Source: Antedon bifida | Taxonomy: Eukaryota > Echinodermata > Crinoidea > Comatulida > Antedonidae | Assembly: GCA_963402885.1 (NCBI GenBank) | Contig: OY727101.1 | Coordinates: forward strand, 12,596,917-12,660,916 | Direction: 5' to 3' | DNA length: 64,000 nt | Translations under genes and position numbers: made by a program | Shown here: in pieces, positions 36,701 to 45,040 of the stretch | How the letters are laid out: every line of letters begins with the position of its first letter | How positions within the stretch are numbered: the stretch's first letter is position 1 | Notes under the pieces: generated by a model | The model's input: the letters and a program-made list of their open reading frames with translations, nothing else | Told to the model about the DNA's origin: nothing | Databases searched by the model: none

Positions 36701-39700
36701 CCCGGCGCACACTAGAGCTTCCGGCTGAGCCAACTGGCACGAGTAACACTTGCCTCACAGTGTGCGCCGGGGATTTCGTGAGGAATCGGCCACGCGTGCC
36801 GCTGAGGAAAATATCTATCGTGTTTAATATTTTTTGGCACGCGTGCCATTTTCCTCAAGTGTGCGCTGAACGTGAGCTTCCTGCTCACTAAAAAATTCCA
36901 CTGCGCATGCCATGTTCTGATTTATTATGATATTTCAGCGCATGCCGTATAGCGTAGTAAGTAATTATCCAATCAGAAAATCGCGTACTGGAGGCGTTTA
37001 GTGTGCGTCCGATAGAACGCGATCACAGTTTGCGGCAATTTTTTTAGTGAGCCAAGTGTTACTCGTGCCAGTTGGCTCAGCCGAAAGCTCTAGTGTGCAC
37101 CGGGCTTAAAGGTGTAATTCCAAATAAATAAATAAATTCTACATCTGACTGAAAAATAATCCTAATCTATTACAAGGTTTTCCAGAAATATCTGTTTCCA
37201 TTAAATTTCCTTGTATTTATTTTTAACCCAGGCAAACAAGTTTGTAAATAGATTTCATGAGGAAAGAAAAACCAAAATGAGGTTAGTATATAGACAGATG
37301 TCCAATTGTTTTTTGTTTGTTTGTTTTTTTTTCAGCAGGAAATTTCTTCTTGTTAACATTTTAAATAATCTGACTTCAATTTTACAGTTTACTATTGGAT
37401 AATGAGAGATGGAAACAGGCAGAGGTTCCAGCTAGTTTCCAAGATTTACTTAGTGCAATGGCTAAAGGTAATAAACACATATTTAATACATCAGAAGTAC
37501 CTTTGAGGGGTAGTGGTACCAATACAGTATTAATTCTCCCTGGGGTATATGACTCCCAAATTGGATAAGCTCACTTCCAATGTTGCAACATGATTTAAGG
37601 GTCTTTCACACCTGTTCCGGCACGGTTCCGGTCCGGCGCCGGCAAATCCAAGCGAACGTCATGTCAAAATTATTCTACTGCATTTACTGCAATAAAATAT
37701 GATTTGATTTTGTTGAAGTTTATGAGGCTTTCACTAAAATATATAATGTGTATGATTACCTAAATAAAACTTGCTAAACAAATAATTGCATAAACAGGTT
37801 AAACCAAATGTAGTTACTGCAGTAAATGCAGTAGAATAATTTTGACATGGTCCTTTACTTTTATGTTTAAACCACTAGTACAGCTAGCAAGTGGCAAAAA
37901 CTGAAATGATATTTACATTAAATTACAAAAATTGTGTATTGTAAAATGTGTACTGGATTCTATTCAATAGCAATATATTGGTATTTCAGTTTTCATATTA
38001 AAACAGATGTTTTAGCAGACTGAAGAACAGCCAATGATATTGATTTGTCTGTATTTAGTCAATATGCAATTACTACCATAGACTTAATAGTGCATTTGAA
38101 CTAAATGTTATATAATATGTGTATAATATGTATGACCCTATGTTGTAAGAACCTATTTTTGTGTTTTACAGGGGAAATATCACTTGCCTTATTAGCAAGA
38201 ATGGACCAAGGTTTGTTGCAAAAATATGCTTAATTATTAATATGTCCTCTAATTAAAGACCACTTATGATTTTTTTTGTATTTTATACACAGGAAAGCGG
38301 TATTGAAGGGTGTTTTAATTTGATGTATGTCACAATTGTCATTTATAGAATTATAGAAAAGGGGCCCAAAAAAAGGGTTGGAATTTAGATAACTGCACTT
38401 TTTTTTCTACACTTTGATTGTTTGATGTGACAAAGATTGATGATAAATTGCACTTTGTATTGTTTATTTTGACATAATGTCATAAAATGTTTAAAATGAA
38501 AACTTGATATTCCTATTTCTTTGCTATATTGATTTATCAGTTTAAATATACAGTAAATCTTGTTTTTTTAGGCAATGAAGAATGTAAAGCTGCTGAATAT
38601 GTGGAGATAGATGGAAATAAATATGCTGTAGTAGGGTAGGTATCGTGAAATGAACTGCTACCATGGAGGAAATTTACTTCATGGTGCTACTTATGCCCAT
38701 GCTTACCATAACAGTGTATCAATTACAATTTTTCAATTCAATTTTTATTAGTAAAAAAAACATTTTAATTATTTTGCTTTAAGGCACTCTTAGTTATATT
38801 TTTAGCAAAATTTACGTTTATTTATAATTATATTGTATGTATTTTGGTATGGACGCTGCCATTGAAAGTATTCCGCAATATTCAAATACCCACTGGCCAT
38901 AGTGCGCTATATCGGGGATGCTCACTGGCCATCAAAATGAACGCATACTGGCCAAACCTACCCAACCCTTTTAGTTTAATTTCATAATTCACTAAAAGCT
39001 GTTGTACTTTAACATCACTTGAAATTTACAATACAAATACTGTAGCAACAGAAAGTTATCACATGGTATTATCATGTTTTACTCTTTTAAAAAATATATT
39101 TCAGTTTTGTGTAAAACCTTATAATTGATAACAGCTGACGTAATTTTACCTTATAGAACGGTGCTAATGTTACTAAAGATGGTTGCTGAATATTGCCAGT
39201 GTGTTGAGGATATTCCGTCAGTAACGCTTGATATATTAACAAGACTAATTGAAATATTACAGGTACCATTCAACATTGAAACAAACTCAAATCGTATGTT
39301 ATTGCAGTAAATAGAATTGTAGTTACTGTAGTAACTGCAGTATAATCATTTTGACATGATTACTTACTACTTTGGAAGTGGATAATTGAAGAAAGTTAGA
39401 AACAATTTTAATAAGCCTTAAAATTTGTCAATAATATAATACAATTAATTTAATATCCTATTATTGAGTGTGTACTAATATTGTGATTTTTCCATGACAT
39501 TTTGTTGTTTCTTTTCAACAGAATTTTAACTCTCGTTCCTGTCAGCTTGTTTTGGGAGCAGGAGCCTTACAATTAGTAGGACTTAAAACAATAACTACCA
39601 AAAATTTAGGTAGAGTTCTTTTTAAAAATGTATTTATTACTTATTAACTACATACTACTTGCATAAATGCCTCCTAAATTAAATAAAAAATACAACACAA

Positions 39701-41848
39701 TTAGTATCAAGTGATAGAATACAGTAAAAAATGTATTAAAATAGATGATTGGAAGCTAAGAATTTTACTACAAATAGAAATGTGCTATACACACATATAT
39801 TTTTTGTATGCATGTGGCGGGGAATTTATTTGAGGAAAAAACAAATCTCCAAGCTTGGTGGTTAAAATGCTTGCCAATCCCGAGGTCCCTGGTTCAAATC
39901 CTTTCTGACAGCAAATACAACACCATTTTATATAAGTTAAAGCATGGGTTTTACATTTTGTAATTCGCGGGTCATGCTGGATTATCTGAAAATAAAAATG
40001 TGGGGAGGGGGAAGAACTATAAAGAAAATTTACTTATACAGTACTTAAATTTTAGAAAACTAAAATGAAATCTTCATTATGTTCTAGGCTTAGCCTCTAG
40101 ATGTCTTCAATTAATCAGTTTTTACATTCCAATTGTGAAGCAATTCTTTGCTGAGCGCCTGCTACCTCGCCAGATGACGGTGCTTCGTTCTTTTGACAAA
40201 ATTCTCAAGGTTAGTAATGTAAAACGTAGTAGAAATAGAAACAAAATTACAAATAGGAATTCTTAATCAGCACCATCAAACGGGTTATAACTTTCAGTTA
40301 ATGACAAATAATTATGTAGTTGTGCTTAAAAACTACTACTAATTAGAAAATATACAGCGGTGTTGAAAATTCACTCATGCATGCAATCAACTAAAAAATT
40401 GAATCACGAAAAATGGCTGACTCAAGATTTGATTAATATTTAATCAATCATGCTTGATTAAAAGCGAATTATTATCTTTATTCTTTTTACTGGGGAGCCT
40501 GTTCAGTAGTAAACTACTGTTTATACTGGGGAGCCTGTTCAGTAGTAAACTACTGTTCTCCCACAGTTATCTTCACTTCATAATCTAAACATGAAATACT
40601 ATACACATTCTGTAGACGTTTTCTATTTTGTCATTCAATTTAGGACTATAATGATCATGTACAGGAAATCTCCAATAAACTAATTGCAATTATGGATGAT
40701 ACATTTAATCATTGTCTTTCAAAGGTAAGTGGCCTTTGTCTTTGGAATATTTATTATTTTTAATGTTTAAACACTAAAGTTTATGTAGTTTCTGCTTTAT
40801 GGAGTATAAATAAAATGTATGGAGAATATACACTGCAGTACAGTAAAATCATGTTTGTAAGTATTGTATACATTCACTTAAGTCAATCTGCATTTGAGAA
40901 TTCTCCTTACTGTAAATACAACACTTAAGTGTGATGTTTTTCTTAAATACTAAATATTTCACTTAATTCAATCAATATTTAAGAAGTAATAATTACTGTA
41001 AATATTCACCAATCACACTTAAACTGAATACAGTCACTGTTGCTGTCAACAACCACACTTAAGTGATATTCCCCTACATACTAAGTATTTCACTTAAGTC
41101 AATAAATATATATAAAGAATAAGTGGTTTTCAATTAGATATTGAAGAAGAATTTTAAGGGTGGCCTAAGTATGTATGATATGTTAGCTTATTTATGCTCT
41201 TGTCTGTGTTTCAGTGGGAAGTCAAAGCACCTGTTCCGTCACTTACTTTTCGTGAAATCTGTAAGAGAATTCGCAAGATACATGAAGCCGTTGTCGATAT
41301 TCTACCACCAGAACAAATTAAAGATTTGTTTATACAAATGAACAATTCATTTAAAACACACCTTAATAAGCAGCTAATTATTTTGAATGTAACCAATGAT
41401 GGTGGGCCTAAACATGGGTGAGTAATTCGAAAGTTTTCCCAAATACATTTGCCGCTTTTTGGTACATTGTGTAATACATTATCACATATGTATCACATGT
41501 GATGCCTAGATTGTAGGGTATAAGCCTTACCTTAACCATAACATAATACATGCCTTGTTGAAGGAACACTCATGACTCTCCAACAAAGGTGTTTGTTTCA
41601 CGGAAAAGAGTCCTTTTAATAGCGCGGTGTCTCAGAGACTGGTATCGACAGTTTGTATCTCATCACAAGGAGATGGATTTAAATTAATAGATGTTTTACT
41701 GAAAATATAATTTCCCATTTTTAAATAATTGTTTAATTTTCTTTCCAGCCTAGTGACCTCTGAGCTAGTATTCTATACCGAGTGTGTGCAATTGACCAGT
41801 GGCCTTGATAAACTTGACAATATGAATGATATATGGGTCAGAAGGTAA
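24223..41848 (+). CDS. VPS54: VPS54, GARP complex subunit, complete 25-exon gene
   Basis: VPS54 is a subunit of the GARP tether that captures endosome-derived vesicles at the trans-Golgi network. Exons: 24223-24544, 25784-26061, 26865-26928, 27597-27631, 28245-28361, 28946-29088, 29510-29609, 30532-30674, 31522-31645, 31843-31950, 32235-32293, 32778-32874, 33445-33593, 34684-34813, 36145-36276, 37232-37281, 37388-37467, 38172-38210, 38572-38635, 39157-39262, 39522-39609, 40088-40209, 40644-40724, 41215-41417, 41749-41848. All junctions are GT/AG and in phase, giving 977 codons. Diagnostic segments are DQHKWTVYSS (exon 2), SKLLQEKLSHYLDSVEVELA (exons 5-6), STSEFVGALDLISTTQEVL (exon 8), ANKFVNRFHEERKTK (exon 16), GAGALQLVGLKTITTKNL (exon 21) and WEVKAPVPS (exon 24). 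Residues 43-103 (exon 1) carry C43-C46-H59-H64 and C74-C82-H98-H103, a zinc-finger-like module absent from the human protein as I remember it. The start Met follows CTGCACAG, so a 5' UTR intron is possible. Confidence 0.97.
25247..25405. mobile_element. MITE family A, copy 3 (VPS54 intron 1)
   Basis: Left end AAGCTCTGTCTACACTATC and right end GATAGTGTAGATAGAGCTTT. The interior has GTGCCCAATATGGACATGATG and CATATTTGGGCATAT. It is non-coding. Confidence 0.85.
25443..25725. mobile_element. MITE family B, copy 1 (VPS54 intron 1)
   Basis: Left end CCATGTCAACATTATTCTAC, continuing TGCATTTACTGCAGTAACTAC. The right end is its reverse complement (GCAGTAACTGCAGTAGAAC, ending GTCATGATCC). The interior TTTTTATGCAATTATTTAAC matches, in reverse, the copy at 37661-37849. 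Confidence 0.8.
26337..26475 (-). mobile_element. tRNA-derived SINE, copy 2 (VPS54 intron 2)
   Basis: Reverse-oriented relative of 10507-10650. The B-box reads GGTTCAATCC on the minus strand (26424-26433), and the AAGTCTCATTTGAGG...CTTATAAAC tail is shared. Confidence 0.7.
26531..26600. repeat. Perfect 35 bp tandem duplication (VPS54 intron 2)
   Basis: The unit from AGCTAGCTTGCCATACAC to TTAAAATGT occurs at 26531-26565 and 26566-26600 without a visible difference. Confidence 0.9.
27215..27460 (+). repeat. Interspersed repeat in VPS54 intron 3
   Basis: TTGTATAGCACATTCCAC begins a segment with CTAGGTTCTTTAAAGTG and GTGTACACTGGACCTATGG. This wording is typical of a common invertebrate interspersed repeat. 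The open 77-codon frame across it is not a VPS54 exon: the exon chain is in phase without it. Confidence 0.5.
27835..28125. repeat. AATAAACGCC-type repeat (VPS54 intron 4)
   Basis: Opens with ATTCAAATAAACACC, GAATAAATGCC and GAATAAACGCCC, and closes with AAATAAACGCCTCCCTCAAA and CGGGGCGTTTATACG. A related repeat borders the hairpin at 33600-34247. The ends are inverted, so it could be a MITE. Confidence 0.55.
28478..28560 (+). repeat. Possible tRNA-like or SINE fragment (VPS54 intron 5)
   Basis: A good B-box, GGTTCGAGTCC (28513-28523), follows CAGGTTGTAAAAGAG, but no full cloverleaf can be drawn by eye. Confidence 0.25.
28758..28880 (-). mobile_element. tRNA-derived SINE, copy 3 (VPS54 intron 5)
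   Basis: The minus-strand B-box GGTTCGATCC lies at 28819-28828. It shares AACTCAGTCTCATTTGAG and GGATTGGAAGGCAAGC with the other copies and is more diverged at its tRNA-like end. Confidence 0.6.
29629..29795. mobile_element. MITE family A, copy 4 (VPS54 intron 7)
   Basis: Left end AAGCTTTGTCTACACTATC and right end GATAGTGTAGACTGAGC. The GTGATATGCC/CCAAATATGGTAGTGATAT interior is locally duplicated. It starts only about 20 bp after the exon 7 splice donor. Confidence 0.85.
30019..30445. repeat. Two-copy tandem duplication, unit about 207 bp (VPS54 intron 7)
   Basis: Unit 1 from AAAATAAGATGATTGATTTC and unit 2 from AAAATAAGATGAATAATTTC (about 30226) share TTATTTTGGGGTCAGCATA, AATAATGAGATGTA and CAGGTC.TACGTTGTCATG. 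Confidence 0.8.
32543..32672. mobile_element. MITE family A, copy 5 (VPS54 intron 11)
   Basis: The left end is shortened to AAGCTCTCTCTACACAAATG; the right end is TAGTTTGATAGTGTAGATAG. It contains GTGCACATATATGGACATAAT. Confidence 0.75.
32914..33080. mobile_element. MITE family A, copy 6 (VPS54 intron 12)
   Basis: Left end TAAAGCTCTGTCTACACTAT and right end GATAGAGTAGACAGAGCTTAA. It starts about 40 bp after the exon 12 donor. Confidence 0.85.
33843..33879 (-). ncRNA. Hammerhead-ribozyme-like core (left hairpin arm)
   Basis: Same core as at 33914-33950 but on the opposite strand, because the hairpin arms are inverted copies. A transcript through either strand contains one sense and one antisense copy, which would pair with each other. 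Confidence 0.4.
33914..33950 (+). ncRNA. Hammerhead-ribozyme-like core (right hairpin arm)
   Basis: CTGATGA (33914-33920) is followed by a possible stem II of GGGC/GCCC around TAGTGTT. GAAA comes next (33937-33940), then a three-pair stem III AGC-TCT-GCT and an A at the expected cleavage position. This is the order of the hammerhead core. Stem I pairing is not evident, and one extra A lies at the base of stem II, so activity is doubtful. Penelope-like retroelements are known to carry such motifs, and this may be a remnant of one. Confidence 0.4.
34525..34600. repeat. CACTTAA/TTAAGTG-type repeat (VPS54 intron 13)
   Basis: CATAAGTGAAATATTTCCC, TTAAGTGTTTCACTTAAAT and ATATTTCCCTTAAATT are diverged short repeats. 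The same wording, in longer form, is at 40860-41110. Confidence 0.5.
35480..35640 (+). repeat. Short tandem repeat around TAGTGATAATGCTGTGG (VPS54 intron 14)
   Basis: AATAGTGAT(A/C)A..TGCTGTG followed by TCACAAA recurs about four times at 38-50 bp spacing with indels. Confidence 0.6.
36697..37108. mobile_element. 412 bp palindromic MITE (VPS54 intron 15)
   Basis: The left arm 36697-36752 (AAGCCCGGCGCACACTAGAG then CTGAGCCAACTGGCACGAG) matches the reverse complement of 37045-37108 almost base for base. The interior has its own inverted pair around CACGCGTGCC. It is GC-rich compared with its surroundings. Confidence 0.85.
37661..37849. mobile_element. MITE family B, copy 2 (VPS54 intron 17)
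   Basis: ATGTCAAAATTATTCTACTG and its inverted partner CAGTAGAATAATTTTGACAT form clean ends. Preceding it is a GC-rich CCGGCACGGTTCCGGTCCGG sequence (37610-37645) that may be the end of another element. Confidence 0.85.
39315..39360. mobile_element. MITE family B, single end (VPS54 intron 20)
   Basis: TAGTTACTGTAGTAACTGCAG followed by TATAATCATTTTGACATG is one terminal repeat; no partner is clear nearby. Confidence 0.6.
39845..39935 (+). mobile_element. tRNA-derived SINE, head only (VPS54 intron 21)
   Basis: AAGCTTGGTGGTTAAAATGC and GGTTCAAATCC (39891-39901) correspond to the A- and B-box regions of the SINE at 10507. The tail is missing. Confidence 0.55.
40488..40560. repeat. Two-copy 36 bp tandem duplication (VPS54 intron 22)
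   Basis: TACTGGGGAGCCTGTTCAGT plus AGTAAACTACTGTT occurs at 40488 and 40524 without differences. Each unit contains the palindrome CAGTAGTAAACTACTG. A diverged relative (ATACTGGGTAACCTCTTCAGT) is at 54170. Confidence 0.85.
40860..41110. repeat. Diverged CACTTAAGTCAAT repeats (VPS54 intron 23)
   Basis: TTCACTTAAGTCAATC, CACTTAAGTGTGAT, TTCACTTAATTCAATC, ACACTTAAACTGAAT, ACACTTAAGTGATAT and TTCACTTAAGTCAATAAA recur across 250 bp, forming roughly two units of about 115 bp. Confidence 0.6.
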
Positions 41849-42054
41849 CAGTAACCTGCAGAGAGTGCCCTCTTATGCTTTTTTGCATTACATGGGTACC
41901 ACTTTCGTATGTAATGAATCTTCATGATATTGCTAATGTACTGTGTATAAGGCGGTAAGTTATTCTTCCTCGGTCACATTTGCCTCATTTGAATACACGG
42001 TCACACTAGACTGAACAACCATGCCATCATAATCAATTGACGTGACTATCCCAA

Positions 42055-42140
42055 CCGAAATGTTTGGTCGAGTGGTAAAGGGTTTACTCTATGACACTGG
42101 AACCCTGGGTTTGAGGTCTATCAATAGCATGTTTTTTTTT
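42055..42140 (+). repeat. Possible tRNA-like or SINE fragment
   Basis: GTTTGGTCGAGTGGTAAAGGG (A-box-like) and ACCCTGGGTTTGAGGTCT (B-box-like, diverged) lie at tRNA-like spacing downstream of VPS54. Confidence 0.35.
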
Positions 42141-42580
42141 AATAGTTGAGAGAGATTAGAGGGTTAGGTTAAGTATATTTAGGAAGGTAATCTCGTCTTC
42201 TGTCTAGGCAAATGTGACCGAGGAAGAAGAGATTACCGTATAAGGCAGCCTATGTCCATTTTTTCCTCTATGTAATAATTGTCGATAGAGGGCCATTTTA
42301 GTGACCAATTAAGTTAGTTCTTATGCCATTTAGTGCCTCGGTAAATTATTTTGTCAAAAAGTTTTATTGACAATGATTACTGAACAAATGAAATTTAATC
42401 TATTCAAGATAGGTCACAAAAAACAATATTTTTAGTGTGTGAAGTCTACCAAAAGATTTCAAATGTACCATCTCTAGATTTATGTCTAGTGTGCTAGCTG
42501 AGACAGCAACCAAAAAAAAAGATTTTACACACTTGGGGTTTGTTGGGTGGGTAGGGCTGGGTTTTGAAATAACAAAAAAA

Positions 42581-42800
42581 AGAGTGTATTCACTTTTTAT
42601 AAGAGTGTATTCACTCTATATAAGAGTGTATTCACTCCAAGTAAGAGTGTATTTACTCCATGTATTAGTGAATTCACTTTACATAAGAGCTTATTCACTC
42701 CATTCACTGTATTCAATATAAAAATGTATTTACTCTATAATAGTGAATTCACTCAACATAAGAGTGTATTCATTCTTCATAAGAGTGTATTCACTCTATA
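42581..42800 (+). repeat. 21 bp minisatellite with a palindromic unit
   Basis: About nine to ten units of AGAGTGTATTCACTCTATATA form lie about 730 bp after the VPS54 stop. Each unit holds GAGTG-TATT-CACTC, so it can form a small hairpin. The frame 42482-42721 is only the translation of this repeat. Confidence 0.9.
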
Positions 42801-43122
42801 CATCATTTATGTTATCTTATACAATCATGTTTGACAATCTTAATATCAAATGAATTGGAATGGTTTTATGAGAAGGGATTTAGACTTTTCATACTTTTTT
42901 AATTGGTGGTTTTTATATTAAAAATAATAATATATTTAATTATTTAATGTGCCAAGTTTGTATCTCAGTCATGTATTATATACAGTGAACATGGGGTTGA
43001 TTTTGTTTATTGTATTATATAATATAATTATGTAGTTTCAATTAATTGTTGAAGAAAATGTAAATATATTAAATGTTCTACATTTATTTTATTATCTATA
43101 ATTTATGACTATTTAAATGTTT

Positions 43123-43128
43123 AATAAA
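43123..43128 (+). terminator. Candidate poly(A) signal for VPS54
   Basis: An AATAAA lies 1.27 kb after the stop, beyond the minisatellite, followed by GTGGTTTTGTTTTTA, a GT/T-rich stretch. It is one of several possible signals in AT-rich sequence. Confidence 0.25.
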
Positions 43129-43434
43129 GTGGTTTTGTTTTTACATTAATTGTGAAAATAGTCACATGACAAGTTTTATTTATTGTTATTTGAGTTTCAA
43201 TAGCAATGTGATATATATTTCAGTTGTTGAGTGTATGTTCAATTTATAAATCGATTTATATCTAAAGATAAATAATGATGATCATCCTAGGCCACCAATA
43301 GACCAATGAAATTTCAGAAAAGTGCTACAATTTTGTATTGAACCAAAGTTGTGCTGTGGTTAGCATGTTTCATCATGTGTTATGCTATATAATTTTAATA
43401 CATGAACTTAATTTTGATTAAAATTTATAATTTT

Positions 43435-43682
43435 CCTATAGAGTCCTACAATAGAGCCCCTAGAATGTGTTCCCTTAACAGCAGTTTCATTAACGCAAAG
43501 GCCTAATGCGCCCTGGTTTAGGGACCCTAAGTGGCCATCCAACTCTAGATTTTCTGGACCAGCCCTTCCTCTAGGTTTAGTCAGTGAGCACTCATAGCTG
43601 TTACACCACTGCTTAATAGGGGTGTCCCAGAGGGGTTTTACTGTAGTCAAATTATAGACCGCCAAAACACCCAAATACTGTA
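43435..43682. repeat. GTCCC/GGGGTGTCCC interspersed repeat, copy 2
   Basis: It contains AGAGCCCCTAGAATGTGTTCCC and TAATAGGGGTGTCCCAGAGG, akin to 15298-15475. The minus-strand 88-codon frame here has no recognisable domain. Confidence 0.5.
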
Positions 43683-43689
43683 GTAAGTA

Positions 43690-45007
43690 CCTCAGATGAT
43701 TTTATATGTGATATCATTTCTTTATTCATTACCTATTAATTTATAAATCTTGGGAAAAAAATATTCAAGAATTATATGAGGTACATTAAAATTGATTAAT
43801 TTTTAATGAATATGTTTTGTGCCAGATGAAGATATTCGCATATATTTTAAAAAGATATTTACTATAATACTGTATTTGAAATTGTATTATGTTGGTTAAT
43901 AAACATTAAAATGGAAACTATTCAGTGTTTTGTTTTTCTGTTTCAGTCATTTGTAAATTGATATATTTCATGGATTAATTTGCATATTTTAGTAAATTTT
44001 ACACCTGACTATTAAAGAAAATGTGTATGTTGTTGCTTATCAGTGGTGAATATAAGTTTGCGCCAAGCCTAACCAACAAGATTAAAAATTAACAAAATAA
44101 TACCGAATACTTGTACCATTAACAGTCACAAATGTTATTCATTTCTCTAGTATAATTATTATTAAAACACAAATTTACTGGTACAACAATTATATTTCTA
44201 TCTGCATTTTGAAATATGCAAATTATTAATTCATGCATGACCTCTCCTGTGAGATTTCCGGGTCAAATAAACATTGTGTACAAAAACAACCACCAAAAAG
44301 ACACGACGTATCGTGATTTTATCAAGGTAAATACAGTGATTTTTCTTTATTATATAACTAGTTTGAAAATGAAAGGCCCATGCAACCTTAATATAGAATA
44401 CAATTTTTACGCATATTATTTTGATAAGCCTCGGTCTTTAGCTAAAACAGTGTGGTTTGCAGTTGAAAAACACCTTGCCCTGGCTGGCTAGGCCAGGCCT
44501 GGTCCTCGTTTCCTCCTTCTTGTTAGCACCTATAACTAAGCCGTAGCCTAGGCCCTAATAAGCCTAGTGGCCTAGCCTAGGCATGTTACCAATGACCAGT
44601 GTGCAGAAAGCTGATACTGTGTCTTTGGATGTTATAACTGAACACAACATTCTCTCAAACTAAATAGTAAAGTATGGGTCTAGCTAGCTTGGCTTAGTAG
44701 TTATAAGGCCTAGTACTAGTTAGATGCAAGCTAGCTAGGCTTAACTAAAGCTTTTTAATTAGTTCTAATCGCGCATAAGCTTACTTTTACCATTTGCCGC
44801 TTACCGTTACCACTCGTCTAAATTAGCATTTAGGTCGGCTTTACTAATAACCATCATCTTTACTCACCATTGGGATTTGTGGAGATGAATGTCCCAACTT
44901 ATTCTGAACTTTCACAGAACAGAATGTGGTGGCATAAATCCTAAAGAATTAAACGTCTGTGAAAACAATTTATTTGTGGTTTTCTTCTATTTTTAACTAG
45001 GAAGACT
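43690..45007. other. Non-coding stretch between VPS54 and ERR
   Basis: No gene is recognised. The frame at 44216-44491 has no domain. 44490-44760 is rich in CTAGGCC/GCCTAG words. The ERR promoter and 5' UTR exons should lie here; a good splice acceptor (TTCTTCTATTTTTAACTAG) ends at 45000. Confidence 0.4.
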
Positions 45008-45040
45008 ATGGTTGTTTTAAATGATGTCATCTTCTGTTGA
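45008..45040 (+). promoter_or_regulatory. Short upstream ORF overlapping the ERR start
   Basis: An ATG at 45008 opens a 10-codon frame that ends at TGA 45038-45040, overlapping the ERR ATG (45021) in another frame. If the transcript contains this leader, the uORF would reduce initiation at the main start. Its use is inference. Confidence 0.4.

Noticed and set aside
40440..40560. CRISPR-like direct repeats
   Set aside because: A two-unit tandem duplication without spacers in a eukaryotic intron.
42482..42721. 79-codon frame with repeated RVYSLYI
   Set aside because: It is the translation of the 21 bp minisatellite.
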